Shown here: piece after piece, positions 34,238-43,996 of the stretch
How the letters are laid out: each line of letters begins with the position of its first letter
How positions within the stretch are numbered: the stretch's first letter is position 1
DNA from: an uncultured Roseburia sp.
GTDB taxonomy: Bacteria > Bacillota > Clostridia > Lachnospirales > Lachnospiraceae
Direction of reading: 5' to 3'
Assembly (NCBI GenBank): GCA_947174805.1
Contig: CAMWKH010000001.1
Coordinates: 62,001-126,000 of the forward strand
Length of the DNA: 64,000 nucleotides
Program-made: the position numbers and the translations under genes
The notes under the pieces: generated by a model
Databases searched by the model: none
Seen by the model: the letters and a program-made list of their open reading frames with translations, nothing else
Told to the model about the DNA's origin: nothing

Positions 34238-35156
34238 ATGCATTTGCCATATCAGTTAATTCCTTTAACATTTTGGGAAGGTCACTTTCCATATTTTCAT
34301 CGGAGAACTGGCAGGTTCCCACTTTTTTGTGTCCGCCCCCGTTGTACTTTAACATCAGGCTGCCCACGTCAAGATTGCAGGTGTGGTTTAAAATACTGTA
34401 GCCAACTGCTGCGCTGCATCCTTTTCCGCCCCGGCCGCTTACAATCCATGCGGAGATATTCTGCTTTGGATACATGCTGTAGATCAGGAAACGGTTGCCG
34501 GAATAGATGGGGTCGACGCCTCTTAAATCAGAGATAATCAGGTTGCCCTCCGTGGTGGTGTATTTCTTTACCATCTCCATAAATTTTTCCGTCTGTTCAA
34601 AGTAGACTTCCACACGTTCCTTCACGTCGGGAAGCTCTAAGATTTCCTCCGCCGTCATGGTGCGGCAGGTGTCTAAAAGTTTTTCCATCAGCTGATAATT
34701 GGAAATGGTAAAATTCCGCCATCTTCCAAGGCCGGTGCGGGGGTCCATGAGGAAACCGATTAAAATCCATCCTGTGGGATTCTGGATTTCATCTATGGTG
34801 AGGTCGCCGGAATCCACTTTGTCCACAGCAATCATCATTTCATCAAAGTGGGAAAATTTTTCACCGCCTCCGTAATATTCATAGATAATCCGGGCGCAGG
34901 AGGGGGTGATACGGCTTTCCCCTTTGTATTTCCCTGCAAGGGCAAGTCTTTCATGTTCGCTGGAATGATGGTCAAACCACAGTCCGCAGCCTTGTACATA
35001 GGGGACATTTGCCAGACAATCCTCCTCCGTAATTTCTACCAGGCCATCCTGCAAATCTTTGGGATGGGCAAACTTCCAATGGTCGATGATACCTGCCTCT
35101 TTCAACAGAACGCCGCAGGCAAGTCCGTCAAAATCAGAACGTGTGACTAATCTCAT
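34236..35156 (-). CDS. DHH family phosphoesterase
   Basis: The second ATG (35156) is chosen because the AAGGAG site lies 7 bases before it and only one base before the ATG at 35162. The 306-residue protein shows the superfamily's motifs: SDFDG (residues 7-11), FDHHSSEH near residue 62, VDKVDSGD, and GGGHKKVGTC near residue 280 in the DHHA1 domain. Relatives are NrnA-type oligoribonucleases, c-di-AMP hydrolases and exopolyphosphatases; this one resembles the short soluble forms. The exact substrate is uncertain. Confidence 0.88.
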   Translation of the reverse strand: MRLVTRSDFDGLACGVLLKEAGIIDHWKFAHPKDLQDGLVEITEEDCLANVPYVQGCGLWFDHHSSEHERLALAGKYKGESRITPSCARIIYEYYGGGEKFSHFDEMMIAVDKVDSGDLTIDEIQNPTGWILIGFLMDPRTGLGRWRNFTISNYQLMEKLLDTCRTMTAEEILELPDVKERVEVYFEQTEKFMEMVKKYTTTEGNLIISDLRGVDPIYSGNRFLIYSMYPKQNISAWIVSGRGGKGCSAAVGYSILNHTCNLDVGSLMLKYNGGGHKKVGTCQFSDENMESDLPKMLKELTDMANA

Positions 35157-35251
35157 ATGCATTCTCCTTTATGTAATCATGGTTATTTTCATATATCCTA
35201 TTATAGTAAACAATACAAAAGTTTTCAACTGAAAATAAATCCTGTGAAAAA

Positions 35252-36256
35252 CTATTCCAAAATTTCATAGGGAACACTTTCCCCCATACCGCTGCTAAAA
35301 TGCAGTTCCTCATCCTCTGTGATAAAGACTGCCTCCGTGTCCTTAAGGCTTTCAATGAGTTCCATGCCCTTTTCTAATCCCATGGAAAAGCAGGCAGTGC
35401 TTAGACCGTCCCCGTCGGCAGAACTTTTGCAGATAATGGTGACGCTTAACAGATGATTTTCATAGGGATACCCTGTGGCGGGATTTAAAATGTGATGGTA
35501 AAGTTTGTCATCCAGGGTAAAACACCGCTCATACACCCCGGAGGTTACCACGGTTTTATCAGTGACATCCAGGGCAAAAAGGGCGGTGCCCTCCTTGTCA
35601 AAGGGCTTTTGTACCCCGATGCGGTAAGGCTTGCGGGATGTTTCTCCCAGGCACAAAACATTTCCGCCAAGATTGATAATGCCCTCCGTAACCCCCTGGT
35701 CTGTGAGATAAGCTTTCATCTTGTCAGCGATATATCCCTTGGCAATCCCCCCTAAATCTAAACGGGCGTGGGGATTTTGCAGAGAAACGGAAGTTCCTGA
35801 GATTTTAACATTGCGGTAATCCACGGAGGAAATGGCCTGCAAAATATCAGAATCTTTGGGTACAAGGGGATTCTCCCCTGTGAAGTCCCAGAGGGAAGTA
35901 AGGTTTCCCACGGTGATGTCAAATCCTCCCTGGGAGATTTCGGAGTAGTAGAGACCTTTTTCAATCAGCTCTATGGTCTCTTTGTGTACCTGTACGGGTT
36001 TTCCCTTAGCCTGATTAATTTTTGATACATCGCTGTCACTTATAGTTGCGCTGAAATATTGTTCATAGGTATCTGCCAGGTCAAAACAGCCTTCCAAGAG
36101 ATGTCTGCTGTCCTCATCATATAATGTAACAGTAATCACTGTATCAAAATAAAAATCTGATTTAGAGATTTTCTCCTGGTTTTTTCCGCAGCCCAAGAAG
36201 CAGATGGAAACCAAAAGAAAAAGGAAGGATACATATATTTTATAATTTTTTTTCAT
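35252..36256 (-). CDS. apbE: FAD:protein FMN transferase (lipoprotein)
   Basis: A 334-residue lipoprotein with lipobox LGC (Cys23) and the ApbE fold: FDTVITVTLYDED near the start, DLGGIAKGYIAD near residue 170, NLGGN, and HHILNPATGYP near residue 255. ApbE moves FMN from FAD onto the Thr of SGAT motifs on the outer face of the membrane. RnfD and RnfG, encoded about 8 kb upstream, both have such sites and are the obvious substrates. The gene is on the opposite strand, divergent from proB. Confidence 0.94.
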   Translation of the reverse strand: MKKNYKIYVSFLFLLVSICFLGCGKNQEKISKSDFYFDTVITVTLYDEDSRHLLEGCFDLADTYEQYFSATISDSDVSKINQAKGKPVQVHKETIELIEKGLYYSEISQGGFDITVGNLTSLWDFTGENPLVPKDSDILQAISSVDYRNVKISGTSVSLQNPHARLDLGGIAKGYIADKMKAYLTDQGVTEGIINLGGNVLCLGETSRKPYRIGVQKPFDKEGTALFALDVTDKTVVTSGVYERCFTLDDKLYHHILNPATGYPYENHLLSVTIICKSSADGDGLSTACFSMGLEKGMELIESLKDTEAVFITEDEELHFSSGMGESVPYEILE

Positions 36257-36351
36257 GAGTTGGAAAGTCCTTTCGCTGTCCTGGGGAAATTCCAGATTTT
36301 TTTGTTCCCCGGAATGATTAAAACTGTTAATAAGGATACCATAATTTTAAG

Positions 36352-36380
36352 TTGTCGGCAAGAAAGATGTGTGATACACT
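36352..36380 (+). promoter_or_regulatory. Possible promoter of the proB operon
   Basis: TTGTCG (36352-36357), a 17-base spacer and TACACT (36375-36380) preceded by TGA. The hexamers match consensus at four of six positions each. About 80 bases of leader follow; I saw no T-box. Confidence 0.4.
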
Positions 36381-36466
36381 ATCTACAGTGTGTACCTGCG
36401 GAGGATAAGCGACAGTGTCCAAAGGGCATCCCGAAAAATTCAGGTTACAAAGAGGTAAAGATAAAT

Positions 36467-37318
36467 ATGGAAGCAGCACAGGATAAATTATTGAGAGAGA
36501 AGAAGAGGATTGTGGTGAAAATTGGTTCCTCTTCCATCACCCACGATGAGACAGGAGGACTTAATTTTACAAAGCTGGAAAAGCTGGTGCGGGAACTCTG
36601 CGATCTCAGGAACCAGGGAAAGGATGTATGTCTGGTGAGTTCCGGGGCGATTGCGGTGGGCCGAAGCTCTATGGGCATCAAAAAGCGTCCAAAGGGGACA
36701 GCGGAGAAGCAGGCGTGTGCGGCGGTGGGCCAGGCCAGGCTTATGATGACATACCAGAAAATGTTTTCCGAGTACCATCAGACGGCGGGCCAGGTCCTTA
36801 TTACCAAAAATACCATGAGCGACAATGTCTCCAGAATTAACGCTCAGAATACCTTTGAGCAGTTATTTGAAATGGGTGTGATTCCGATTGTCAATGAAAA
36901 TGACACCATATCCACCTATGAGATGGAATTTGGGGATAATGACACTTTGTCTGCCTTGGTGGCATCCTTGGTATCTGCGGATCTTTTGATCCTTTTGTCT
37001 GATATTGACGGCCTTTACACGGACGACCCCCACAGCAGCCGGGACGCCAAGCTTATCCGGGAGGTAAGGGAGATTGACCAGAAACTTTTACATATGGCAA
37101 AGGGTTCTACCGGAAGCGATGTGGGAACCGGAGGCATGGCCACAAAGCTTACGGCGGCTCAGATTGCCACCCAGTCCGGGGCAGATATGATTATTGCCAA
37201 TGCAAAAGATGTGGGAGTTCTCCACGATATTTTTGAAGGGGATTACCTGGGTACATTTTTTCATTCCAACTATAATGAAGATTTTTATATCAGTGATTTT
37301 GTGGAAGATGCCATTTAA
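36467..37318 (+). CDS. proB: Glutamate 5-kinase (short form without PUA domain)
   Basis: The start ATG 36467 has AGAGGT nine bases before it, giving 283 residues. The amino-acid kinase core is complete: VVKIGSSSI, LVSSGAIAVG, NENDTIS, LLSDIDGLYT, and GTGGMATKL. The C-terminal PUA domain of E. coli ProB is missing, as in several Firmicutes. It makes gamma-glutamyl phosphate, the first step of proline synthesis, with ProA two genes on. No proC is in the window. Confidence 0.96.
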   Translation: MEAAQDKLLREKKRIVVKIGSSSITHDETGGLNFTKLEKLVRELCDLRNQGKDVCLVSSGAIAVGRSSMGIKKRPKGTAEKQACAAVGQARLMMTYQKMFSEYHQTAGQVLITKNTMSDNVSRINAQNTFEQLFEMGVIPIVNENDTISTYEMEFGDNDTLSALVASLVSADLLILLSDIDGLYTDDPHSSRDAKLIREVREIDQKLLHMAKGSTGSDVGTGGMATKLTAAQIATQSGADMIIANAKDVGVLHDIFEGDYLGTFFHSNYNEDFYISDFVEDAI

Positions 37319-37341
37319 AGGGAAAGGAAAATCCAAAGCAT

Positions 37342-37953
37342 ATGGAGAATTGGACAGAGTCAAAGGAACAAATCAGAAAGCGCCATCTTGCTTTGCGGAA
37401 TGAGATGGAAGAGGGGGAGAAATCTCTCCTCTCCCAAAAAATTTCAGAATATGCAAAAACACTTTTGGATATTCCGGGAAAGAGGGGAGAGGAAGTGAAG
37501 GTTTACGGGTATTTTCCCCTGGGAAGCGAGGCATCTCTCCTTTCCTTTTACAAGTATCTCCTGGGAGAGGGGGTTCCCCTGGCGTTTCCCAGAGTCCAGG
37601 GAATGGAGATGGAGTTCTATCAGATATTTTCCCTGGAAGATTTTCACGAAGGGACGTTTCATGTGAAGGAGCCAGATAAGGGATGCCCAAAAGTACAGTG
37701 GGAACAGGCAGTGTGTATCGTTCCCGGTGTTGTATTTGACTTTTGGGGCGGCAGGTTTGGCTACGGAAAAGGGTATTACGACCGATATTTGAAAGCACAT
37801 CCCCAAATTTTTCGGGCAGGGGCGGCTTTCGGGCATCAGATGGAGGAGAGACTTCCCACCCAGCCCTTTGATATTCCCATGGATTGTGTGGTCACAGAGC
37901 GGGGAGTCCACCCTGCGGAAAGGAATCAGAATGGAATTAGCAGAACTTTGTAA
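37342..37953 (+). CDS. 5-formyltetrahydrofolate cyclo-ligase
   Basis: A 203-residue enzyme that converts 5-formyl-THF to 5,10-methenyl-THF using ATP. The signature [15 protein letters not shown] lies near residues 135-150; the N-terminal RKRHLALR and the [10 protein letters not shown] strand also match. It sits between proB and proA and overlaps proA by 23 bases, so it is translated within the proline operon. The metabolic link is not obvious. Confidence 0.93.
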   Translation: MENWTESKEQIRKRHLALRNEMEEGEKSLLSQKISEYAKTLLDIPGKRGEEVKVYGYFPLGSEASLLSFYKYLLGEGVPLAFPRVQGMEMEFYQIFSLEDFHEGTFHVKEPDKGCPKVQWEQAVCIVPGVVFDFWGGRFGYGKGYYDRYLKAHPQIFRAGAAFGHQMEERLPTQPFDIPMDCVVTERGVHPAERNQNGISRTL

Positions 37954-39181
37954 GAGAGCAAAAGACACAAAACAGCAGGTGGGGATACTCTCCACAAACC
38001 GGAAAAACCAGGTGCTTTTGGCGGTGGCAGATAAACTCTGGGAAAAGAGGCAGAGAATTATCGAGGCCAATCACACGGATATGGAAAACGGGAGAAAAAG
38101 CAATATGCCGGAAGGGCTTTTGGACAGGCTTCTTTTAACAGAAGAGAGAATCAAGGACATGGGGGAAGGCCTTCGGCAGGTGGCGGCGTTAGAGGACCCC
38201 ATCGGGGAGGTGCTCTCCATGAAAAGGCGTCCCAACGGCCTTATGATTGGCCGGAAAAGAGTTCCCTTAGGCGTGATTGGAATTATATACGAGTCCAGGC
38301 CCAATGTGACCTCAGACGCTTTCGGATTGTGTTTTAAAACAGGGAATGTGGTGATTTTAAGGGGCGGAAAAGATGCCATTCACTCCAACCGCGCCGTTGT
38401 GGAGGTAATTCGCGGGGCATTGGAGGAATGTGGTGTGGCAAAGACAGCTGTCTCTTTGATCGAGGATACCAGCCATGAGACTGCGGCGGAATTTATGAAG
38501 ATGAACGCTTATGTGGATGTGCTGATTCCGAGAGGTGGGGCAGGCCTGATCCGCACGGTTGTGGAAAATGCCACCATCCCTGTGATTGAGACCGGCACGG
38601 GAAACTGCCATATTTTTGTGGATGAAAGCGCAGATTTTGACATGGCATGCGATATTATTTTTAATGCGAAAACCCAGCGGATTGGGGTGTGCAACGCATG
38701 TGAATCCCTCTTAGTCCACAAAAACATTCTGGATGCCTTTATGCCGGTGATTGAAAAACGTCTGGCGGAAAAACAGGTGGAAATCAGGGCAGACAAAGAG
38801 ATACTTCAAGTTTCTGTGGAAGGGGCCAATGTAGTGCCCGCCACGGAGGAGGACTGGGGAAAGGAATATTTGGATTACAAGATTTCCGCAAAGTCTGTGG
38901 AGTCCCTTGACGAGGCCATCGCCCATATTAACCGCTACAATACAGGGCATTCCGAGGCGATTATAACAAACAATTATGTAAATGCAGAGCGTTTCTTAAA
39001 CGAGGTGGACGCAGCGGCGGTTTATGTCAATGCCAGCACCCGTTTTACAGACGGATTCGAGTTTGGCTTTGGTGCGGAGATTGGAATCAGCACCCAGAAA
39101 TTACATGCCAGGGGCCCTATGGGACTTCTTGCACTCACCAGCAGTAAATATATTATCTATGGAAATGGGCAGATTCGCTAG
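37931..39181 (+). CDS. proA: Gamma-glutamyl phosphate reductase
   Basis: The start is ATG 37931 inside the cyclo-ligase gene, with AAAGGA six bases before it; 416 residues. It reduces gamma-glutamyl phosphate to glutamate semialdehyde with NADPH. The catalytic Cys is in [12 protein letters not shown] near residue 257. [29 protein letters not shown] near residues 98-126 is characteristic. Confidence 0.96.
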   Translation: MELAELCKRAKDTKQQVGILSTNRKNQVLLAVADKLWEKRQRIIEANHTDMENGRKSNMPEGLLDRLLLTEERIKDMGEGLRQVAALEDPIGEVLSMKRRPNGLMIGRKRVPLGVIGIIYESRPNVTSDAFGLCFKTGNVVILRGGKDAIHSNRAVVEVIRGALEECGVAKTAVSLIEDTSHETAAEFMKMNAYVDVLIPRGGAGLIRTVVENATIPVIETGTGNCHIFVDESADFDMACDIIFNAKTQRIGVCNACESLLVHKNILDAFMPVIEKRLAEKQVEIRADKEILQVSVEGANVVPATEEDWGKEYLDYKISAKSVESLDEAIAHINRYNTGHSEAIITNNYVNAERFLNEVDAAAVYVNASTRFTDGFEFGFGAEIGISTQKLHARGPMGLLALTSSKYIIYGNGQIR

Positions 39182-39242
39182 GGATAAACATGCGGGGAGT
39201 TTGTTTTGATGTAAGGATAGATAAGGGAGAATGTTAAAATAG

Positions 39243-40691
39243 ATGTACAACAAAATTGATTTAGAAATAATAAATATAAACGGAGAACCGCCCAAGGAAG
39301 AGCCGGCCCGTCAATATTACTATATGGCGAAATGCCGGCAGTGGGTAAAAAGCTTTGAACAAAAAAAGGGCTGTTTACCCAGATACTGTGTGGTCAACAT
39401 GGGCTGTCAGATGAATGCCAGGGACTCAGAAAAACTTTCCGGGATTTTAGAGAATATCGGATATGTGAAAGCGGATGGGGAAGACGGGGATTTTGTGATT
39501 TACAACACCTGTACCGTCCGGGAAAATGCCAACAATAAAGTCTACGGTAGGTTAGGATATCTTCACGGTTTTAAAAAGAAAAATCCCCATATGAAAATCG
39601 GTCTCTGCGGATGTATGATGCAGGAGCCGGAAGTGGTAAAAAAACTGAAAAAGAGCTATTCTTTTGTGGACTTAATTTTCGGTACCCATAACATTTATAA
39701 GTTTGCGGAACTTCTGGCAGATGTCTTGGAGACGGATTCTATGGTAGTGGATGTGTGGGAGGAGACAGATAAAATTGTGGAAGAACTTCCCGTGGAGCGG
39801 AAATACTCTTTTAAGTCCGGTGTAAATATTATGTTTGGATGTGACAATTTCTGCAGTTACTGCATTGTCCCCTATGTCCGGGGCAGGGAGAGGAGCAGAA
39901 ATCCGAAGGATATCCTGGAGGAGATAAAAAAATTGGCAGAGGACGGGGTGGTGGAAATCATGCTCCTGGGCCAGAATGTAAATTCTTATGGGAAGAATTT
40001 AGAAGAGCCCATAAGTTTTGCCCGGCTTTTAGGGGAAGTCCAAAACATTCAGGGGATTGAGAGAATCCGGTTTATGACCTCCCACCCCAAGGATTTGTCC
40101 GACGAACTGATAGAGGTGATGAAAAATTCCCCAAAAGTATGCAGGCATCTTCATCTGCCTTTACAGTCCGGCAGTACCAGGATTTTAAAGGAGATGAACC
40201 GCCGGTACACAAAGGAGCAGTACTTGGAATTGGTGGATAAAGTGCGTGACGCCATAGAAGATATCTCCATTACCACGGATATTATCGTGGGATTTCCAGG
40301 GGAGACGGAGGAGGATTTCCTGGAAACCATGGATGTGGTGCGGCGGGTTCGTTTTGACAGTGCATTTACATTTATCTACTCCAAAAGGACAGGAACCCCT
40401 GCCGCAAACATGGAAGATCAGATTCCGGAGGATGTGGTGAAGGACAGGTTTGACAGGCTGTTAAAAGAAGTGCAGCAAATTGCATCGGAAAAGGCCATGG
40501 AGCAGAATGGAAAAATTCTGCCTGTGTTGGTGGAGGGGTTGAACGAGCAGGATGAGTCCCTCGTCACAGGAAGGCTGTCCAACAATTCCGTGGTGCATTT
40601 TCCGGGAGGGGAAGATATGATAGGAACCATACAAAATGTACGCCTTACAGAGTGCAAAGGCTTCTATTATATGGGAAAGGTAATCTCCTGA
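39243..40691 (+). CDS. miaB: tRNA methylthiotransferase MiaB
   Basis: A 482-residue radical-SAM enzyme that adds the 2-methylthio group to i6A37 in tRNA. Order: ~40 extra N-terminal residues, the UPF0004 domain with its three cluster Cys (NMGCQMN, YNTCTVR, GLCGCM), the radical-SAM motif CDNFCSYCIVPYVRGRE, and a C-terminal TRAM domain. The VRGRERSR sequence favours MiaB over MtaB. Its ribosome site (AAGGGAG) is unusually far from the ATG. Confidence 0.94.
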   Translation: MYNKIDLEIININGEPPKEEPARQYYYMAKCRQWVKSFEQKKGCLPRYCVVNMGCQMNARDSEKLSGILENIGYVKADGEDGDFVIYNTCTVRENANNKVYGRLGYLHGFKKKNPHMKIGLCGCMMQEPEVVKKLKKSYSFVDLIFGTHNIYKFAELLADVLETDSMVVDVWEETDKIVEELPVERKYSFKSGVNIMFGCDNFCSYCIVPYVRGRERSRNPKDILEEIKKLAEDGVVEIMLLGQNVNSYGKNLEEPISFARLLGEVQNIQGIERIRFMTSHPKDLSDELIEVMKNSPKVCRHLHLPLQSGSTRILKEMNRRYTKEQYLELVDKVRDAIEDISITTDIIVGFPGETEEDFLETMDVVRRVRFDSAFTFIYSKRTGTPAANMEDQIPEDVVKDRFDRLLKEVQQIASEKAMEQNGKILPVLVEGLNEQDESLVTGRLSNNSVVHFPGGEDMIGTIQNVRLTECKGFYYMGKVIS

Positions 40692-40692
40692 T

Positions 40693-41070
40693 ATGAAAAA
40701 AAGGTTTGGAAAAACAGATTTCATTGTGCTGCTGGTTATTTTGGCTGTGATTTCTTTGGCAGGGATTTTTGTGGTTTTGAACAGAGAAAACGGGGAAACG
40801 GTTGTGATTTTTCTTCAGGGGGATGTGTATCAGGAAATTCCCCTGACAGAGAACCGGGAGATAGAGATTCAGAAAGAGGGAGTCACTGTGAACGTGTTAA
40901 ATATCAGGGACGGGAAAGCAGATATGACAGACGCTGACTGCCCGGACAAGCTCTGTGTGCATCAAAAGCCCATCTCAAAAAGCGGGGAAACCATTGTGTG
41001 TCTGCCCAATAAAATTGTGGTGGAGGTAAAGGGAGGCCAAGAGGGAGATTTTGATTCCATGGCACGGTAA
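40693..41070 (+). CDS. NusG domain II-containing membrane-anchored protein
   Basis: A 125-residue protein with one N-terminal membrane helix (FIVLLVILAVISLAGIFVVL) and a small outer beta domain of the NusG-II type. It has a fixed Cys pattern, DCPDKLC near residues 77-83, with a third Cys in VCLPNKIVV. It starts one base after the miaB stop and precedes the Gx transporter, a pair often found together in clostridia. Function unknown; despite the name it is not a transcription factor. Confidence 0.85.
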   Translation: MKKRFGKTDFIVLLVILAVISLAGIFVVLNRENGETVVIFLQGDVYQEIPLTENREIEIQKEGVTVNVLNIRDGKADMTDADCPDKLCVHQKPISKSGETIVCLPNKIVVEVKGGQEGDFDSMAR

Positions 41071-41106
41071 ATGGCACAGCGCTGCCCTTTCCAGAGGGAG
41101 ATAATT

Positions 41107-41595
41107 ATGAAAATAAAAACAGCATATCTTGGAATGTATCTGGCACTGGCCTTGATCTGCAGTTATGTGGAATCTCTGATTCCCTTTTATTTTGGGGTGC
41201 CGGGGATAAAACTTGGACTTACCAATGTTGTGGTGGTACTCCTTTTATATACCCTGGGGACAAAAGAAGCATTTCTGGTTTCTGTAATCCGAATCATACT
41301 GGCCGGCTTTTTATTCGGTAACCCCTTTAGTATCTTGTACAGCCTAAGCGGTGGTATTTTAAGTTTTCTTTCCATGTATCTCTTAAAGGGAGGAGGGAAG
41401 TTAAAGGTGGTTACCGTCAGCGTGGCAGGCGGTGTAATGCATAACATGGGGCAGCTGGTCACGGCGGCCCTTGTGGTGGAAAATTACCATATTCTCTATT
41501 ACCTTCCAGTGCTTTTAATTGCAGGGTTTGTCACAGGCTTTTTCATTGGCATAGTATCCCAGGAAATTATTTTACGCATTGGAAACCGTGTGTGA
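41107..41595 (+). CDS. Gx transporter family protein (HepS component I-like)
   Basis: The start is ATG 41107, six bases after AGAGGGAG; 162 residues and about five membrane helices. PGIKLGLTNVVVVLLLY and GNPFSILYSLSGGILS match the family once labelled heptaprenyl diphosphate synthase component I. The fold is like substrate-binding subunits of energy-coupling transporters. It is paired with the NusG-II gene. A link to quinone or isoprenoid supply is suggested for the family but not shown here. Confidence 0.82.
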   Translation: MKIKTAYLGMYLALALICSYVESLIPFYFGVPGIKLGLTNVVVVLLLYTLGTKEAFLVSVIRIILAGFLFGNPFSILYSLSGGILSFLSMYLLKGGGKLKVVTVSVAGGVMHNMGQLVTAALVVENYHILYYLPVLLIAGFVTGFFIGIVSQEIILRIGNRV

Positions 41596-41639
41596 TTTGG
41601 CACATGGGGAGAAAGGGCAGAAGATAACAGGGAGGAAGT

Positions 41640-42248
41640 ATGTATTCATATATAAAAGGAACTTTGGAGGAAATCGGAGAGGATTACATTGTGGTGGACA
41701 ATCATGGAATTGGTTATCGCATCTACGTGCCTGGAAGCGTCCTTGATGTTATATCTCCTGTGGGCGGGGAAGTAAAAGTCCATACCCATCTAAATGTAAA
41801 GGAAGACGCATTTAACCTGTACGGTTTTATGACAAAGGATGATATGAAAGTGTTTCAGCTTCTTTTGGGGGTGGGGGGAATCGGCCCCAAAGGGGCCTTG
41901 GCTATCCTTTCCGTTATGACTACTGATGATTTGCGGTTTGCGGTGATGGGGGGAGATGCAAAGGCCATTGCCAAGGCTCCGGGGGTGGGGGCGAAAACGG
42001 CCCAGAGAGTTATTTTGGAATTAAAAGACAAGCTGAAGATTGAGGATGTGTTTGAGGAAAAAGACATGCCCCCATCCCAGGGAAATGCCCAGGGGAAAAC
42101 GGTAAAAAACGAGGCGGTGCAGGCTCTTGTGGCTTTGGGGTATTCCTCCACGGAGGCCCTCTCTGTTCTCTCAAAAATTGAGATTACAGAGGATTTGGAT
42201 GTGGAGGATGTGTTAAAAGCGGCGTTAAAGCAGATGGCTATTTTATAA
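41640..42248 (+). CDS. ruvA: Holliday junction branch migration protein RuvA
   Basis: A 202-residue protein that binds Holliday junctions and loads RuvB. It has an N-terminal OB fold ([21 protein letters not shown]), two helix-hairpin-helix motifs ([16 protein letters not shown] and [19 protein letters not shown]), and a C-terminal three-helix RuvB-binding domain ([14 protein letters not shown]). It is followed 19 bases later by ruvB. A GGGAGG site precedes the ATG. Confidence 0.97.
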   Translation: MYSYIKGTLEEIGEDYIVVDNHGIGYRIYVPGSVLDVISPVGGEVKVHTHLNVKEDAFNLYGFMTKDDMKVFQLLLGVGGIGPKGALAILSVMTTDDLRFAVMGGDAKAIAKAPGVGAKTAQRVILELKDKLKIEDVFEEKDMPPSQGNAQGKTVKNEAVQALVALGYSSTEALSVLSKIEITEDLDVEDVLKAALKQMAIL

Positions 42249-42267
42249 CCGGAAACGAGGACAAATC

Positions 42268-43260
42268 ATGGAAAAGCGTGTGATATCCACACAGTTGCAG
42301 CAGGAAGACGAAAAAATAGAGACAAGCCTAAGGCCCCAGAAACTGGAGGATTATATTGGACAGCAGAAGGCCAAGGAGAATTTAAAAGTATATATAGAGG
42401 CGGCCAAACAGAGAGGGGAAGCATTGGACCATGTTCTGTTTTACGGCCCTCCCGGTCTGGGAAAAACCACTCTGGCAGGCATCATCTCCAATGAGATGGG
42501 AACCCATATGAAAATCACCAGCGGCCCCGCCATAGGAAAACCCGGGGAGATGGCGGCTATATTGAGCAGTCTCGGCGAGGGAGATTTGCTCTTTGTAGAT
42601 GAAATCCACAGGTTAAACCGTCAGGTGGAGGAGGTTTTGTACCCGGCCATGGAGGATTACGCCATTGATATTATGATTGGAAAAGGAGCCTCCGCCCGGT
42701 CCATACGTTTGGATTTGCCGAAATTTACGCTGGTGGGGGCGACTACCAGGGCAGGGCTTTTGTCCGCCCCTTTAAGGGACAGGTTCGGGGTGGTGCATCA
42801 CCTGGAGTTTTACACTCCCCAGGAACTTAAAACCATTATCTTACAGTCCGCCGGCATTTTGAATGTGGAAGTGGACCATGCAGGGGCCTTGGAGCTTGCA
42901 AAGAGAAGCCGGGGAACGCCAAGGCTTGCCAACCGCCTGTTAAAGCGGGTGAGGGACTTTGCCCAGGTAAAATATGACGGGAAAATCACAGAGGATGTGG
43001 CGAAATTTGCCCTGGATTTGCTGGAGGTGGATTCCTGCGGCTTAGACCAGAACGACAGAAATATTTTATTCACCATTATGGAGAAATTCCAGGGCGGCCC
43101 GGTGGGATTAGACACTTTATCTGCGGCCATCGGGGAGGACTCCGGCACCATAGAGGACGTGTATGAGCCTTATCTTGTGAAAAACGGCTTTATCAACCGG
43201 ACCCCGAAAGGCAGGGTGGCAACAAATCTGGCATATAAGCACTTTGGGATTGCAAGATAA
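42268..43260 (+). CDS. ruvB: Holliday junction branch migration ATPase RuvB
   Basis: A 330-residue AAA+ motor. Walker A is GPPGLGKTT near residue 57, Walker B is [10 protein letters not shown] near residue 110, and sensor 1 is [10 protein letters not shown] with the arginine finger in LRDRFG. A C-terminal winged helix ends with RTPKGRVA. It drives branch migration with RuvA. No ruvC is nearby, as is usual in Firmicutes. Confidence 0.98.
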   Translation: MEKRVISTQLQQEDEKIETSLRPQKLEDYIGQQKAKENLKVYIEAAKQRGEALDHVLFYGPPGLGKTTLAGIISNEMGTHMKITSGPAIGKPGEMAAILSSLGEGDLLFVDEIHRLNRQVEEVLYPAMEDYAIDIMIGKGASARSIRLDLPKFTLVGATTRAGLLSAPLRDRFGVVHHLEFYTPQELKTIILQSAGILNVEVDHAGALELAKRSRGTPRLANRLLKRVRDFAQVKYDGKITEDVAKFALDLLEVDSCGLDQNDRNILFTIMEKFQGGPVGLDTLSAAIGEDSGTIEDVYEPYLVKNGFINRTPKGRVATNLAYKHFGIAR

Positions 43261-43319
43261 AAGGAAAATAAGTATAATAAAGATAAATTTGTAAATGGAG
43301 ATACCCAGGAGGAAATCAT

Positions 43320-43937
43320 ATGTCATCTAAATCCAATACCGAGGTGCTCATTGGAGGCAAGGTGTATACGTTAAGCGGATATGAGGGGGAGGAATACCTT
43401 CAGAAAGTGGCGGCGTATATTAACAGTAAGATTAATGAATTTAATGAGATGGAGTCTGTGCGCCGTTTTCCGGTGGATATGAAATCCACCCTGCTGCAGT
43501 TAAATATCGCAGATGATTTTTTTAAGGCAAAAGAGCGGGTGGAAAAACTGGAGAGGGATTTAGAGCAGAAAGAGAAAGAGATATACGACTTAAAGCATGA
43601 GTTGATTTCCTGTCAGATTCAGTTGGAAGCCTGCGAGAAGGCCCACCATGAGCTGGAGTCGAAAAATAAGGAACTTCTTTTAAATAAAGCCAAGCTGGAG
43701 ACGGCTTTGGAGGATGAACTTTTAGGAAAACTTTCCAGGGAAAAAGAGGCGGCGCCTCCCAAAGAAAGGGAGCCGGTAAAGATAGAGCCGATAACTAAGA
43801 AGCCGGAACAGGAAAAGACGGCGGAAGAGCTTGAGGAAGAGGAGTTTTTAAGGGAGCTGGCGGCTTTGGAGGCCCAGGAGAAGGAGGCCAAGGAAAAAGA
43901 AGCCAGAGAAAGAGGAAAATCCAAGGGAAAGAGATAG
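43320..43937 (+). CDS. zapA: Cell division protein ZapA with long coiled-coil tail
   Basis: A 205-residue protein. The first ~75 residues are the ZapA head (VLIGGKVYTLSGYEGEEYLQKVAAYIN), which binds and bundles FtsZ. A coiled coil of ~75 residues and a very charged Lys/Glu-rich tail follow. Typical ZapA is about 85-110 residues, so the tail is an addition seen in some clostridia. It lies between ruvB and the U32 gene. Confidence 0.85.
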   Translation: MSSKSNTEVLIGGKVYTLSGYEGEEYLQKVAAYINSKINEFNEMESVRRFPVDMKSTLLQLNIADDFFKAKERVEKLERDLEQKEKEIYDLKHELISCQIQLEACEKAHHELESKNKELLLNKAKLETALEDELLGKLSREKEAAPPKEREPVKIEPITKKPEQEKTAEELEEEEFLRELAALEAQEKEAKEKEARERGKSKGKR

Positions 43938-43946
43938 GAGGATGTC

Positions 43947-43963
43947 AGAGGGCACCCTCTTTT
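43947..43963 (+). terminator. Possible weak terminator after zapA
   Basis: A short stem AGAGG / CCTCT with a GCAC loop, followed by TTTTC. It is too short to be confident. Confidence 0.3.
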
Positions 43964-43996
43964 CTAAGTTATACCCTTAGAGGCTGAGGTATGTTT

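Noticed and set aside
36381-36466. T-box or other riboswitch before proB
   Set aside because: I looked for the T-box core sequence and a paired terminator and found neither.
37444-38070. 208-codon minus-strand frame
   Set aside because: It lies opposite the cyclo-ligase and proA, both clearly real, and has no ribosome site or recognisable motif.
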